DNA from: Myxococcales bacterium
GTDB lineage: Bacteria > Myxococcota > Myxococcia > Myxococcales > JAKAPL01
Reading direction: 5' to 3'
Assembly: GCA_021807105.1 (NCBI GenBank)
Contig: JAKAPL010000020.1
Coordinates: 1 to 58,086, forward strand
Length of the DNA: 58,086 nt
Position numbers and translations under genes: made by a program. This document shows, one piece after another, positions 17,841-26,220 of this stretch. The notes under the pieces were generated by a model. That model searched no databases and had not been told where the DNA came from. It worked only from the letters and a program-made list of their open reading frames with translations. Numbering within the stretch: the stretch's first letter is position 1; each line of letters begins with the position of its first letter.

Positions 17841-19613
17841 TCACCAGACCACCCGATACACCCTGCAGCTCGGTTCGCTCCCTCCGCAAGGGCCCTCCGG
17901 GTTGAAGCGCGCGGGCGCGGCGCGGGCGAGACGATCGGCCTGCTCGCCCGCGCCGGCCAGGAGGAGGCGGACACGTTGCTCGGAGATCCAGCCGTCGAGC
18001 ACCGCCCGGGTCAGGCGGCGCGGCACGCGCAGGACACGGTTGCTCCCGTCGGGCTTCCAGAGGAGGTAGGCGAGGTCGAAGGCTTCGCCGTAGGCGATCG
18101 CCTCGCCCGCCCCAATCGACCGGCGCAGGTCGATGAGCCGGCCGGGCGGGCCGTCGGGACCAAGGCCCCGCAGCCGGGCTTCGGGAGAGAGTCGGGCGAA
18201 GCCGAGGAGCGGCGGGCCGCCGCCGGTCAGGCCGGGAACGGAGACCGCGAGACCGACCGCGCCGCCGAGCGCGACCGCCCGCAGCGCCCAGGCGCGCGCC
18301 CGCGTGGAGAGCGCCGCAGCCTCGGCCGCGGCGAGCGCGAGCATGGCGGCGGGGAAGGCGAGCGTGTAGCGGGCGATCGCCGGATCCGCCGTGCAGAGCG
18401 TCGCCAGGATCGGCGCCGCGAGGCGTCGTCGCCGCCGCCAGAGGCCGAGCATCCCGGCGGGCAGCACGAGGAGGAAGAGCGGTCCAAAGCCGCCGATCCG
18501 CATGTCGACCATGGGATGCGGGGGGAGGAGCGCGGTCCAGGAGCGAAGGAGGCGCAGGGGCAAGGGGCCGGTCAGGTGCGGCGCGTTCGCCCCGGCCGCG
18601 AGGAGCTCCGGGAGCGTGTGTTCGCCGGGCAGCTTCAAGCGGCCGAGCGCCAGGGCGACCGGCCAGATCGGGTTTCGGTGGACGAGGAGGTTCCGGACGT
18701 AGCTCTCCCCCCCGGTCGCGAGCGCGACGAACGCCGCGCCAAGGACCGCGGCGCCACGGCCGGCGCGGGCGGCCCGGACGGCGAGCCACCCGCCGAGCAC
18801 GGCGACCGCGATCGGGGCGTTCGCCTTGGACCCGAGGTAGAGGCCGAGGGCGAGGCCGGCCAGCAGCACCGCCGCGGGATCGGGCGGCGACGACACCCAG
18901 TAGATCGCGAGCAGCAGATAGGCCGCCGACCCCACATCGACGTAATTCGACGGCATCTGCAGGAAGACCGCGGGGAGCGCGATCCAGAGCGCGCCGGCGG
19001 CGATGGACGTGGCGCGCGACGCGCCCTCGCGACGAGCAAGGGCGGCGAGCGCCGCGGCGCCGGCGAGGGCGAGCGGAATCTGGCCCAGGTCGAGCAGCCG
19101 GTCGTCGGGGAGGAGCATCCGCTCGGCGAGGAAGATCAACTCGATCGCGTGCGGGTAGCTCCCGAGGTACGGCGCGTCGCGCGGGACGCCGGCGAGCGAG
19201 CCGGCTTGGAGCGTGAAGTTGACGAAGGGGAGGTGGTAGCCGATCGAGTCCCATTGCCAGATGGGAAGCCAGGCGGCGGCCGCGACGGCAAGCCCGAGCG
19301 CGGCGATCCCCAGGGCGAGCGGCGCCGCGGTGCCGGGCTCGATTCGGCGCCCGGCGTCCTTGGGCGGCGAAGGATCCCCGGCGATCGCCGGCGCGCCCAG
19401 GGCAGCGAGGAAGAGCCAGGGGGACAGGACCCCGAACCCCGCGAGCAGCCGGACGAGCAAGGTGGGCCAGGCAACCGCCAGGGTCGCCGCGGCCGCCAGG
19501 CGATCCGCCGGCGGCCCCTCCGGCCGCCACCGGTTCGCGAGTCGGCAGCCCGAGAGGGCGGCCAGCAGCAGACCGATGGGCCAAAAGCCCCACGCTCCCG
19601 CCATCGCCGGCAT
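17841..19613 (-). CDS. polytopic glycosyltransferase-like membrane protein (GT39/ArnT-like)
   Basis: A ~590-residue integral membrane protein with at least ten hydrophobic segments. After the first segments comes an extracytoplasmic loop with a DSIGYHLPFVNFTLQ motif, like the Asp-containing first loop of polyprenyl-phosphate-sugar-dependent transferases (GT-C fold). SNYVDVGSAAYLLLAI and ALGLYLGSKANAPI resemble later helices of the same group. The C-terminal ~120 residues are a soluble domain. GT-C enzymes transfer sugars from lipid-linked donors at the periplasmic face; donor and acceptor are unknown. The start could be 19613 or 19604. Confidence 0.8.
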   Translation of the reverse strand: MPAMAGAWGFWPIGLLLAALSGCRLANRWRPEGPPADRLAAAATLAVAWPTLLVRLLAGFGVLSPWLFLAALGAPAIAGDPSPPKDAGRRIEPGTAAPLALGIAALGLAVAAAAWLPIWQWDSIGYHLPFVNFTLQAGSLAGVPRDAPYLGSYPHAIELIFLAERMLLPDDRLLDLGQIPLALAGAAALAALARREGASRATSIAAGALWIALPAVFLQMPSNYVDVGSAAYLLLAIYWVSSPPDPAAVLLAGLALGLYLGSKANAPIAVAVLGGWLAVRAARAGRGAAVLGAAFVALATGGESYVRNLLVHRNPIWPVALALGRLKLPGEHTLPELLAAGANAPHLTGPLPLRLLRSWTALLPPHPMVDMRIGGFGPLFLLVLPAGMLGLWRRRRRLAAPILATLCTADPAIARYTLAFPAAMLALAAAEAAALSTRARAWALRAVALGGAVGLAVSVPGLTGGGPPLLGFARLSPEARLRGLGPDGPPGRLIDLRRSIGAGEAIAYGEAFDLAYLLWKPDGSNRVLRVPRRLTRAVLDGWISEQRVRLLLAGAGEQADRLARAAPARFNPEGPCGGSEPSCRVYRVVW

Positions 19614-19817
19614 CGGGGACAGTTTATCCCTCGTTCCGCCCGGCCTCGGGAGCCGAGAACCCAACGCGGCCAAGAGACCCGCCGCGCCGCGGCGTCCCAA
19701 CCGCCTGACGGCGGTCCTCTGGCAGGGGGAATCCAGCTCCCCCCGCACCCCCTATCTCTCTCTCACCTCCGCCTGCAGGAATCTTCGCGCCGCGCGAGCC
19801 TTCTCGAACGCAGGAGA

Positions 19818-20228
19818 TCAGAGCTTCAGGCCGTACGTCAGATCGAGCTTCCAGCGGCCGTCCTCCCGGACCATCTGGACCTCGTGCTTCTCGCCTCCCG
19901 CCTCGACCGAGAGGCGCGCGCGTGAGCCGCTCTGGCTCACGACCTCGATCTTGTCGATGGGCCGGGCGAGGCCGACGTCCTCGCCGAAGAGGAGCGCCTT
20001 CGGGTCGTCGGGGACGGTCCCCTTGGGCGCGAGCGCCGCGGCGTTGTCCCGAGCCGCTTTCATGGCGGCTTGGCTCGCGGCGGAGAGATGGGCCCAGGCA
20101 TCGTCTTGCCGGTGGGCGAGGATCGCGGCCACGAAGCCACGGAACGCGTCGTCGGGCGTCTCCCCGTGGCACGAGGCCGCCCCGCCCAAGAGCGCGAGGG
20201 CGATCGGCAGGAACTTGCGGTTCGTCAT
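19818..20228 (-). CDS. lipoprotein, DUF4878/NTF2-like
   Basis: A 136-residue protein with signal MTNRKFLPIALALLGGAASC and an AASC lipobox. The mature part (PDDAFRGFVAAILAHRQDDA, MVREDGRWKLDL) has the helix-first, strand-last pattern of NTF2-like DUF4878 domains, where the final WKL strand is typical. Function unknown. It is divergent from dapF, with 70 bp between their starts. Confidence 0.8.
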   Translation of the reverse strand: MTNRKFLPIALALLGGAASCHGETPDDAFRGFVAAILAHRQDDAWAHLSAASQAAMKAARDNAAALAPKGTVPDDPKALLFGEDVGLARPIDKIEVVSQSGSRARLSVEAGGEKHEVQMVREDGRWKLDLTYGLKL

Positions 20229-20298
20229 CGGGGAGGTTCTACCGCCGCGGGTCGCCGGTCGCAAAGCGGTCGCCGTCCCCGTGGTAGACTTCTCCGGA

Positions 20299-21087
20299 AT
20301 GCGCCTCGCGTTCGAGAAGGTCCACGGGCTGGGCAACGACTTCGTCCTCCTCGACGCCCGGACGGGGGGCTCGACGTGCGGCCCGGCGGAGGTGCGGCGC
20401 CTGTGCGACCGGCGCCTCGGCGTGGGCGCGGACGGGGTGCTGACCCTCCTGCCGGCGGGCCACCCGGACGCGGCGGCTCGCCTGCTCGTCCAGAACGCGG
20501 ACGGGAGCGAGGCCGAGCTGTGCGGCAACGGCCTGCGCTGCGCCGCCCGCGTGCTGCTCGACGAGTCGGGCGAGGCGCGGGTGGCCATCGAGACCGCCGC
20601 GGGCCTGCTCCATTGCGAGGCGTCCGGAGAGGGAATACGGGCGGAGATCGGGCGCCCCGTCGTCGGCGACCCCGTCGAGCTCTCGTTCGAGGGCGGGCGT
20701 ATTTCAGGCCGGCCGGTCTCGATCGGAAACCCTCACTTCGTCGTCTTCGGGCGCGCCGACCGGGAGGCCGCGGCCCACCTCGGTCCGGCGCTCGAAAACC
20801 ATGCTCGCTTCGCGCCGGCCCGCACCAACGTGGAGCTCTGCGAGCGGGCGGATGGTGGCCTGCGCGTCGCCGTCTGGGAGCGGGGCTGCGGTCTCACGCC
20901 CGCCTGCGGGACCGGCGCGAGCGCGGCGGTGGCCGCGGCGGCTTACGAGGGGCTGGTGACGCCCGGCCGCGAGATCACCGTGGAGCTGCCGGGTGGGCGG
21001 CTGCACGTCCGGATTGGGCCGGATGGGAGCGCCACGCTCCGCGGGCCGGCGGTCCGAGTCTTCACCGGCCGCGTGGACCTCCCGTGA
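20299..21087 (+). CDS. dapF: diaminopimelate epimerase
   Basis: A 262-residue enzyme that interconverts LL- and meso-diaminopimelate, the precursor of peptidoglycan cross-bridges and lysine. HGLGNDFVLLD near the start, the first catalytic Cys75 in ELCGNGLRC and the second catalytic Cys203 in TPACGTGAS are all present, with NPHFVVF and ERGCG between them. The ATG at 20299 starts directly at family homology. The TGA overlaps the GTG of the GAF-GGDEF gene (GTGA), so the two are translationally coupled. lysA, the next enzyme of the pathway, is 3.7 kb away on the other strand. Confidence 0.97.
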   Translation: MRLAFEKVHGLGNDFVLLDARTGGSTCGPAEVRRLCDRRLGVGADGVLTLLPAGHPDAAARLLVQNADGSEAELCGNGLRCAARVLLDESGEARVAIETAAGLLHCEASGEGIRAEIGRPVVGDPVELSFEGGRISGRPVSIGNPHFVVFGRADREAAAHLGPALENHARFAPARTNVELCERADGGLRVAVWERGCGLTPACGTGASAAVAAAAYEGLVTPGREITVELPGGRLHVRIGPDGSATLRGPAVRVFTGRVDLP

Positions 21088-22625
21088 CGGCCGCCCCCAC
21101 GCTGGAACGGCAGGCTGAAGGAGCGCGCGAGCCGATCGCGGTCCCCGCCGCCCGGTGGCTCGAACGGACCCGGCTGCGCGGGGAGCAACGCCGGCTCCTC
21201 GCCGAGAACGTCGAGGCGCTCGCGGCCGAGGCGCTCACCCGCCGCTGCCAGGGCCTGCTCTCCACGGTCGACCTCGAGCCGCTCCAGGATCTCGTGCTCG
21301 CGACCTTCTGCGAGGTGGCCGGCGCGCGGAGCGCGGCCCTCTGGGTTCGTGGCGAGCGCGGCTCGCTCGTCCTGCGCGTCCATCGCGGCCTGCGCGACCG
21401 CGAGGAGTTGCCCGAGGAGATCGACCCGCGCGCCGGCCCGCTCGCCTCGCGCATCGAGGGCGGGGTACCCTTCCCGCGCGGACCGGACGGGAACGACTTC
21501 TACGCGCCGCTCGTCACGGACGGCGCCGCGGTCGGGCTCATCCTGCTCGCCGACGGCAAGGGGCCCTTCGGCGCCCGGTCGCTCGCCGCGGCGCGGGCGA
21601 TCGCCGCCGTGGCCGCCGTCGCGCTGCGCAACGCGGGCCGCTTCGCCGACCTCGAGCGGGGCGGCCTGCACGAGCGAAGCTCGCCCGCCTACAACCTCTC
21701 CTACTTCATCGACTACGCGGGCAAGGAGCTGTACAAGGCGCAGCGATACGGGCGGCAGTTCTCGATCGTCGCGATCCGGATCGAGAACCTCGAGGCCCTG
21801 CGAACGCGAGAGGACGGCGACCCACAACGGAGGGTGGTCGATTCGCTCGCGGCCCTGGTGCGCGACGCCGACATCCTCGCCAGGGTCTCCGACGCCGAGC
21901 TGTACGTCCTGCTCCCGGAGACGGATCGTTTCGGCGCGATGACGTTCGAGCGGCGCGCCCTAGCCCTGGGCAGCCAGGAGGAGGCCGCCGGCGCAGCAGG
22001 GTGGGTCCTCGCCCTCGGCGGCGCCACGTTCCCCGCGGACGGCGAGAACTTCGATGCCTTGCTCGACTGCTGCCGGCGGCGGATGGACGAGGCCCGCCAC
22101 ACGTTGCGCCGCGCACTCCATTTGGAGGGCCTCGGCTTCTGGGAGACCGTCGACGCCCTGTTGGGATCGGTTCTGCCGGCGACCGGCGGAGCACACGGGG
22201 CGGCCAGCCGGATCCTCCCCTCCGCCCCGAGCCAGTTCGAGGCGCTGCAGCGCGAGCTCGGTCGCGAGCTCTCCCGCGACCCGCGATCGCGCGGTCTCGT
22301 CTACGTGGGCACCTCCCAGGTTACCCCCGAGCTTCCGATCATCGGCCTGTTGCCGGCCGGCGAGGTCGGCCACCGCGTCTACGTCTTCGGCCGCCGCGGG
22401 AGTCCTCCCCTCCATCCAGCGGTGACGCCGGTCTACTTCGACGCGACGCCCGTCGCCGGCGGACGGGCCGCGCACGAGCACGACTTCGCCCTCTACCTCG
22501 CCGAGCACGCCGCCTACGCTTTCCTCCGCCGCCCCGGGAGCCCCAGCTTCCATTCGAGTGATCGGCTGCTCGTCGATCATCTGGTCGGCGGCCTGCAGCG
22601 CGCTTACGACCTGCAACCCTACTGA
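21084..22625 (+). CDS. GAF domain protein with degenerate GGDEF domain
   Basis: A 513-residue cytosolic protein with a GTG start overlapping the dapF stop. Residues ~45-190 are a GAF domain (LQDLVLATFCEVAGARSAAL, DFYAPLVTDGAAVGLILLA). Residues ~200-320 follow a GGDEF fold (YNLSYFIDYAGKELYKAQRY, FSIVAIRIENLEAL, LVRDADILARV), but the active-site loop reads VSDAELYVLLPETD instead of GGDEF, so cyclase activity is unlikely. The C-terminal ~190 residues show no family. A signalling scaffold or sensor role is inferred. It is followed after 6 bp by a response-regulator gene, so the pair may form a regulatory module. Confidence 0.85.
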   Translation: MTAAPTLERQAEGAREPIAVPAARWLERTRLRGEQRRLLAENVEALAAEALTRRCQGLLSTVDLEPLQDLVLATFCEVAGARSAALWVRGERGSLVLRVHRGLRDREELPEEIDPRAGPLASRIEGGVPFPRGPDGNDFYAPLVTDGAAVGLILLADGKGPFGARSLAAARAIAAVAAVALRNAGRFADLERGGLHERSSPAYNLSYFIDYAGKELYKAQRYGRQFSIVAIRIENLEALRTREDGDPQRRVVDSLAALVRDADILARVSDAELYVLLPETDRFGAMTFERRALALGSQEEAAGAAGWVLALGGATFPADGENFDALLDCCRRRMDEARHTLRRALHLEGLGFWETVDALLGSVLPATGGAHGAASRILPSAPSQFEALQRELGRELSRDPRSRGLVYVGTSQVTPELPIIGLLPAGEVGHRVYVFGRRGSPPLHPAVTPVYFDATPVAGGRAAHEHDFALYLAEHAAYAFLRRPGSPSFHSSDRLLVDHLVGGLQRAYDLQPY

Positions 22626-22631
22626 CCTTCG

Positions 22632-24113
22632 ATGGGCCGCCACGTCCTCATCGCCGATCCCGACCCCGCGACCGCACGGCTGCTCGCGCCCGCCCTCCGC
22701 CATCGCGGCCACCAGGTCTCGGCCGTCCGGTCGGGGCCGCGGGCACTGGAGACCTGCGTCCTCCGGCCTCCGGACCTCGTCCTCTTCGACGCCGCCTGCC
22801 CGTTGCTCGACGCCCAGACCTTCCGCCAGATCCTGCGATCGAACCCGCACACCGCGCCGATCCCGATCCTGGTGACCGGCGGCGCGGAGAGCGCCGCGCT
22901 GCCCGCCTCGCGCGAGGGGTTCCTGCAGAAGCCGTTCAACATCGACGAGGTCGTCGCCCGGATCGACCAGACCTTCCGGCGCCTCGACGCCGCCCGTGAG
23001 ACCCAGCGCGGCGACCGCGGCCTGGAGGGCGCGCTCGGACAACTCGGCGTCCCCGACTTGCTCCAGGTGCTCGGCCAGAACCGGAACAGCGGGGTACTGC
23101 GGCTCACCGGCCCCCGGGGCAGCGCGTCCATCCGGCTCTCGGGCGGCGCGATCGCCGAGGCGTCCGGCGAGAACGTCTCGGGCCTCAAGGCCCTCTTTCG
23201 CCTGCTCCAATGGCGCGAGGGCCTCTTCGCCTTCCAGCCCGGCGAGTCACCGGATCCCGGCGACATCGCCCGTCCGGTGGAGGATGTGCTCCTGGAGGGG
23301 CTCCGGCAGGCCGACGAGCTTCCGGGGCTTCTCGCCGCCCTGCCCGGCGCCTCCGTCCGCTTCGCCCTCTCGCCGAGCGCGGCGCTCGAAGGGGAGCGGG
23401 ACCGGGCGACCGCCGAGGTCCTTTCGCTGCTCCGATCCGGCGCTACGGTCGGGGAGGTGCTCGACCGCTCGCGCACGACGGACCACGCGGCCGCCCAGGC
23501 GATGCTCCGGCTCCTGCGCAAGCGGCTGCTGGTGCCGGCCGCCGGGGAGCCGGCGGCGGCGAGGGAGGCGCGCCAACTCGTCCCCACGGGCGGCTCCCAC
23601 GCCCTGCGCGCCCGCGTCCATCAGATCGGCAGAGGGGACGGGGGGAGGACGCGGGGCAAGATCCTCCTCGCCGCGGTGGAGGACGAGCTGCCCCCCTTCG
23701 TGGAGCGCCTCTCGCGGGTCCCCGAGGTCCGCCTGGACGCGACCCTGCTGCGGGCGGCGGCGCCGCTCGGCTTCGGCACGCTCGGCGCGGTCGAGATCGA
23801 CGAGGACCTGCGCATCGACCTCCTGCTCCTGCCGGCCGGCGACGCGGCGAGCCCGCTATGGCAGCCGTTCGCCTCGCGGGCCCTGGGGGCGATCGTCCTG
23901 CTCGCGGGGGCGACCGACTCGGGGGCGCTCGCCCTCGTCCGCTTCCTGTGCGAGGAACAGGCCCTGCCGGTCGTGCTGCCTGGGCTGTCGGCGCTGCCGT
24001 TCGCCCTCGCGGAGGTGAAGCACGCACCCGCCCCGACCGGCGCAGACCCGTGGGACGCGCTCCACGAGCTGCTCGCGCTCGTGACCCGCAACCCGGCGAA
24101 GCCGGTGGTCTGA
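22632..24113 (+). CDS. response regulator with DUF4388 and GTPase-like C-terminal domain
   Basis: A 493-residue protein. Residues 1-120 are a receiver domain (VLIADPDPATARLLAPAL, phospho-acceptor Asp in DLVLFDA, Lys in GFLQKPFNID). Residues ~130-330 match the DUF4388/PATAN arrangement (LEGALGQLGVPDLLQVLGQN, GSASIRLSGGAIAEA, EGLFAFQPGE). The last ~150 residues (KILLAAVEDELPPFVERL, DLLLLPAGDAASPL, GAIVLLAG) resemble the degenerate small-GTPase-like domain often fused to DUF4388 in deltaproteobacteria. No output DNA-binding domain is present, so signalling is probably by protein contact. Confidence 0.88.
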   Translation: MGRHVLIADPDPATARLLAPALRHRGHQVSAVRSGPRALETCVLRPPDLVLFDAACPLLDAQTFRQILRSNPHTAPIPILVTGGAESAALPASREGFLQKPFNIDEVVARIDQTFRRLDAARETQRGDRGLEGALGQLGVPDLLQVLGQNRNSGVLRLTGPRGSASIRLSGGAIAEASGENVSGLKALFRLLQWREGLFAFQPGESPDPGDIARPVEDVLLEGLRQADELPGLLAALPGASVRFALSPSAALEGERDRATAEVLSLLRSGATVGEVLDRSRTTDHAAAQAMLRLLRKRLLVPAAGEPAAAREARQLVPTGGSHALRARVHQIGRGDGGRTRGKILLAAVEDELPPFVERLSRVPEVRLDATLLRAAAPLGFGTLGAVEIDEDLRIDLLLLPAGDAASPLWQPFASRALGAIVLLAGATDSGALALVRFLCEEQALPVVLPGLSALPFALAEVKHAPAPTGADPWDALHELLALVTRNPAKPVV

Positions 24114-24176
24114 CGGCGACCGCCGATCACGGTGAGGCCGCCGCCCTGGGCACCTGCCACATCTACCGGTGGGCGT

Positions 24177-24662
24177 TCACCGCTGTTGCAGCGGCGGCGG
24201 CTGGCGCGGAGGGCTCGGCTGGGGAAGCAGCGTCTCGATCCGGAGGAGGGCCTCGCGCAGGCGGCGCTCGATCCGCTCGGGGACGAAGCGCTCCAGGTGA
24301 TCGCAGTTCACCACCGTCTCCAGCTCGACCGCCGATCGTCCGATCCGCTCGGGCTGCTCGGCGACGAGCGGGACGATGGCCGCGGCCTCGCGACCGAGGC
24401 CGGCGGCCTGGGCCTGCAGGAGCCGGCACTCGGCGTAGCCGAGCTGGCGCGCGGCGGCGTCCGGGGCGGAGAGGTCGTGCGCGATGGCCTGGAGCTGCCC
24501 GGGGCGGAGCGAGGAGGCCAGCTCGGTCGCCGAGGCGCCGACCGTGGCGGAGAGCAGCACCGCCTCGTCGTGGCTCACGCGCCGCCCGCAGGCGGCGAGG
24601 GCCGCGAGCGAGGCGAGGACGAGCGCCCATCGACGGGTGGCGGCGATCGACGTCGCTCGCAA
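24177..24662 (-). CDS. lipoprotein of unknown function
   Basis: A ~161-residue protein. The signal (TRRWALVLASLAALAAC) with an LAAC lipobox is clear, but no ATG lies close before it. A TTG at 24662, preceded by GGGGGGA, gives a normal signal length. The alternative GTG at 24779 would add 39 residues and overlap the lysA stop by 14 bp. The mature region is helical and ends in a Pro/Gln-rich tail (LPQPSPPRQPPPLQQR). It lies immediately downstream of lysA in the same direction. Confidence 0.68.
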   Translation of the reverse strand: MRATSIAATRRWALVLASLAALAACGRRVSHDEAVLLSATVGASATELASSLRPGQLQAIAHDLSAPDAAARQLGYAECRLLQAQAAGLGREAAAIVPLVAEQPERIGRSAVELETVVNCDHLERFVPERIERRLREALLRIETLLPQPSPPRQPPPLQQR

Positions 24663-24765
24663 ATCCCCCCCGCCCGTGGCCCGGGAGACCGTCTCTCCCG
24701 CGAGCACGCGCGGGGCCGTCCAAGCCGTCTCGCCGAACGAGGGAGAGGGGGTAAGTTGGCCGCGG

Positions 24766-26034
24766 TCAACGCCGCTCACGATGCAGCACCTCCGGAATCA
24801 CCTCGCCCCGCCAGAGATCGGCCGGCCGCTCGCGCCGGCGGATCCTCCAGAAGCGCCGGCCGCTGACGAGGACCTCGGGGGGACGGGGACGAGAATTATA
24901 GTTGCTCGCCATGGAGAAGCCATAGGCCCCGGCGGCCCTCACCGCCCAGAGGCTTCCGGCCGGCAGGTCGGGAACGCGGGCTCGCCGCCGAAGCGCATCG
25001 GCGCTCTCGCAGACCGGCCCCACGACGTCGAGAGTGACCGACCCGGCCGCGGGAGGCCCAACCGGCTCGATCGCGTGGACCGCCCCGTAGAGCGCCGGCC
25101 GCAGCAAGTCGTTCATCCCAGCGTCGACCACGGCGAAGGCGCGCGCCGACCCGCGCTTGCGGTAGAGCAGGCGCGTGACGAGGACGCCCGCGTTCGCGGC
25201 GATCACCCGCCCGGGCTCGACGACGAGCCGGAGCTTCGACGGTCCCAGCCCGCGCCGCAGCGCGAGGGCCCAGGCCGCGGGCGTGGGCGGCCGCTCGCGC
25301 CCGTAAGCGACGCCGAGGCCGCCCCCGAGGTCGACGTGCTCGATCGGGTGGCCGTCTCGTTCGAGTGCCGCGAGCAGACCTCGCAGCCGCCCAGCCGCGG
25401 CGGCGAAGGGCGCGACCGAGACGATCTGCGAGCCGACGTGGCACGTGATCCCCGCGAGCCGCACGCCGGGCAGCCTCGCCGCGTCGCGGCAGATCCGCCG
25501 GGCGCGCGCGAGGGGGACGCCGAACTTGCTCTCCGGGAGCGCCGTCGCGACGTGGGGATGGGTATGCGCCTGAACGCCGGGGTTGACGCGCAGCGCGACC
25601 GCCGCGCGCCGGCGCATCCGCGTCGCGACCCGCGAGATCACGGAGAGCTCCTCCTCGCTCTCGGCGTTGAGGCAGAGGATCCCTTCGCGCAGCGCGAGGG
25701 CGATCTCGTCCTCCGTCTTGCCCACCCCGGAGAAGACGACGCGGGCCGGGTCGCCGCCCGCCGCGAGCACCCGCGAGAGCTCGCCGCCCGAGACCACGTC
25801 GAAGCCGGACCCGAGCCCAGAGAGGAGCGCGAGCACCGCGAGGTTGCCGCAGGCCTTGACCGAATAGCAGACGAGGTGGGGCGCCTTCCCGAGGGCCCGG
25901 TCGACCGCGGTGAAGCCCTCCTCGAATGCGGCGCGGCTGTAGACATAGGCCGGCGTCCCGACCTCCCCGGCAATCCGCCGGAGCGGGACCCCCTCGCAAT
26001 ACAACTCTCCGCGGTGGCGGGCGAACGGGCGCAC
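24766..26034 (-). CDS. lysA: diaminopimelate decarboxylase
   Basis: A 422-residue PLP enzyme converting meso-diaminopimelate to L-lysine and CO2. The PLP Lys60 lies in VCYSVKACGN. GSGFDVVSGGEL, SKFGVP, CHVGSQI, HVDLGGGLGV, VVEPGRVIAA, the catalytic Cys in GPVCESADAL and the late GAYGFSMASNYNSRPRP are all typical. GTG start at 26034. It sits 3 bp after the stop of the small LptM-like lipoprotein, which itself overlaps the end of the outer-membrane protein gene, so the three are likely co-transcribed. Confidence 0.96.
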   Translation of the reverse strand: MRPFARHRGELYCEGVPLRRIAGEVGTPAYVYSRAAFEEGFTAVDRALGKAPHLVCYSVKACGNLAVLALLSGLGSGFDVVSGGELSRVLAAGGDPARVVFSGVGKTEDEIALALREGILCLNAESEEELSVISRVATRMRRRAAVALRVNPGVQAHTHPHVATALPESKFGVPLARARRICRDAARLPGVRLAGITCHVGSQIVSVAPFAAAAGRLRGLLAALERDGHPIEHVDLGGGLGVAYGRERPPTPAAWALALRRGLGPSKLRLVVEPGRVIAANAGVLVTRLLYRKRGSARAFAVVDAGMNDLLRPALYGAVHAIEPVGPPAAGSVTLDVVGPVCESADALRRRARVPDLPAGSLWAVRAAGAYGFSMASNYNSRPRPPEVLVSGRRFWRIRRRERPADLWRGEVIPEVLHRERR

Positions 26035-26037
26035 GGA

Positions 26038-26220
26038 TTACTGCGCCCCCGCCGGGCAATCGAAGCAGCCGCCGTCGGGAAACGAGAGCCCGGCGCCCGC
26101 GTCGGCCGGGGAAGACGAGGCGGCCGCCCCCGGCGCGAGCGGCGGCGGATGCGGCAGCGCCTTGATCCCGCAGGCGGCCGCCTCGAGCACGGCCAGCGCG
26201 ACGAGCCAGCCGCTCCTAAT
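26038..26220 (-). CDS. LptM/YifL-like small lipoprotein upstream of lysA
   Basis: A 60-residue frame ending 3 bp before the lysA start. Signal-like IRSGWLVALAVLEAAAC is followed by GIKALPHPPPLAP, resembling the CGLKGPLYFPP pattern after the lipid-modified Cys of LptM/YifL. In many proteobacteria that small lipoprotein lies next to lysA or dapF and helps LptD mature. No ATG, GTG or TTG gives a full signal peptide. An ATT codon at 26220, overlapping the preceding stop and preceded by GGGGT, fits best, as does the alternative that the start is degraded. The identification is by pattern and position only. Confidence 0.5.
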   Translation of the reverse strand: MRSGWLVALAVLEAAACGIKALPHPPPLAPGAAASSSPADAGAGLSFPDGGCFDCPAGAQ

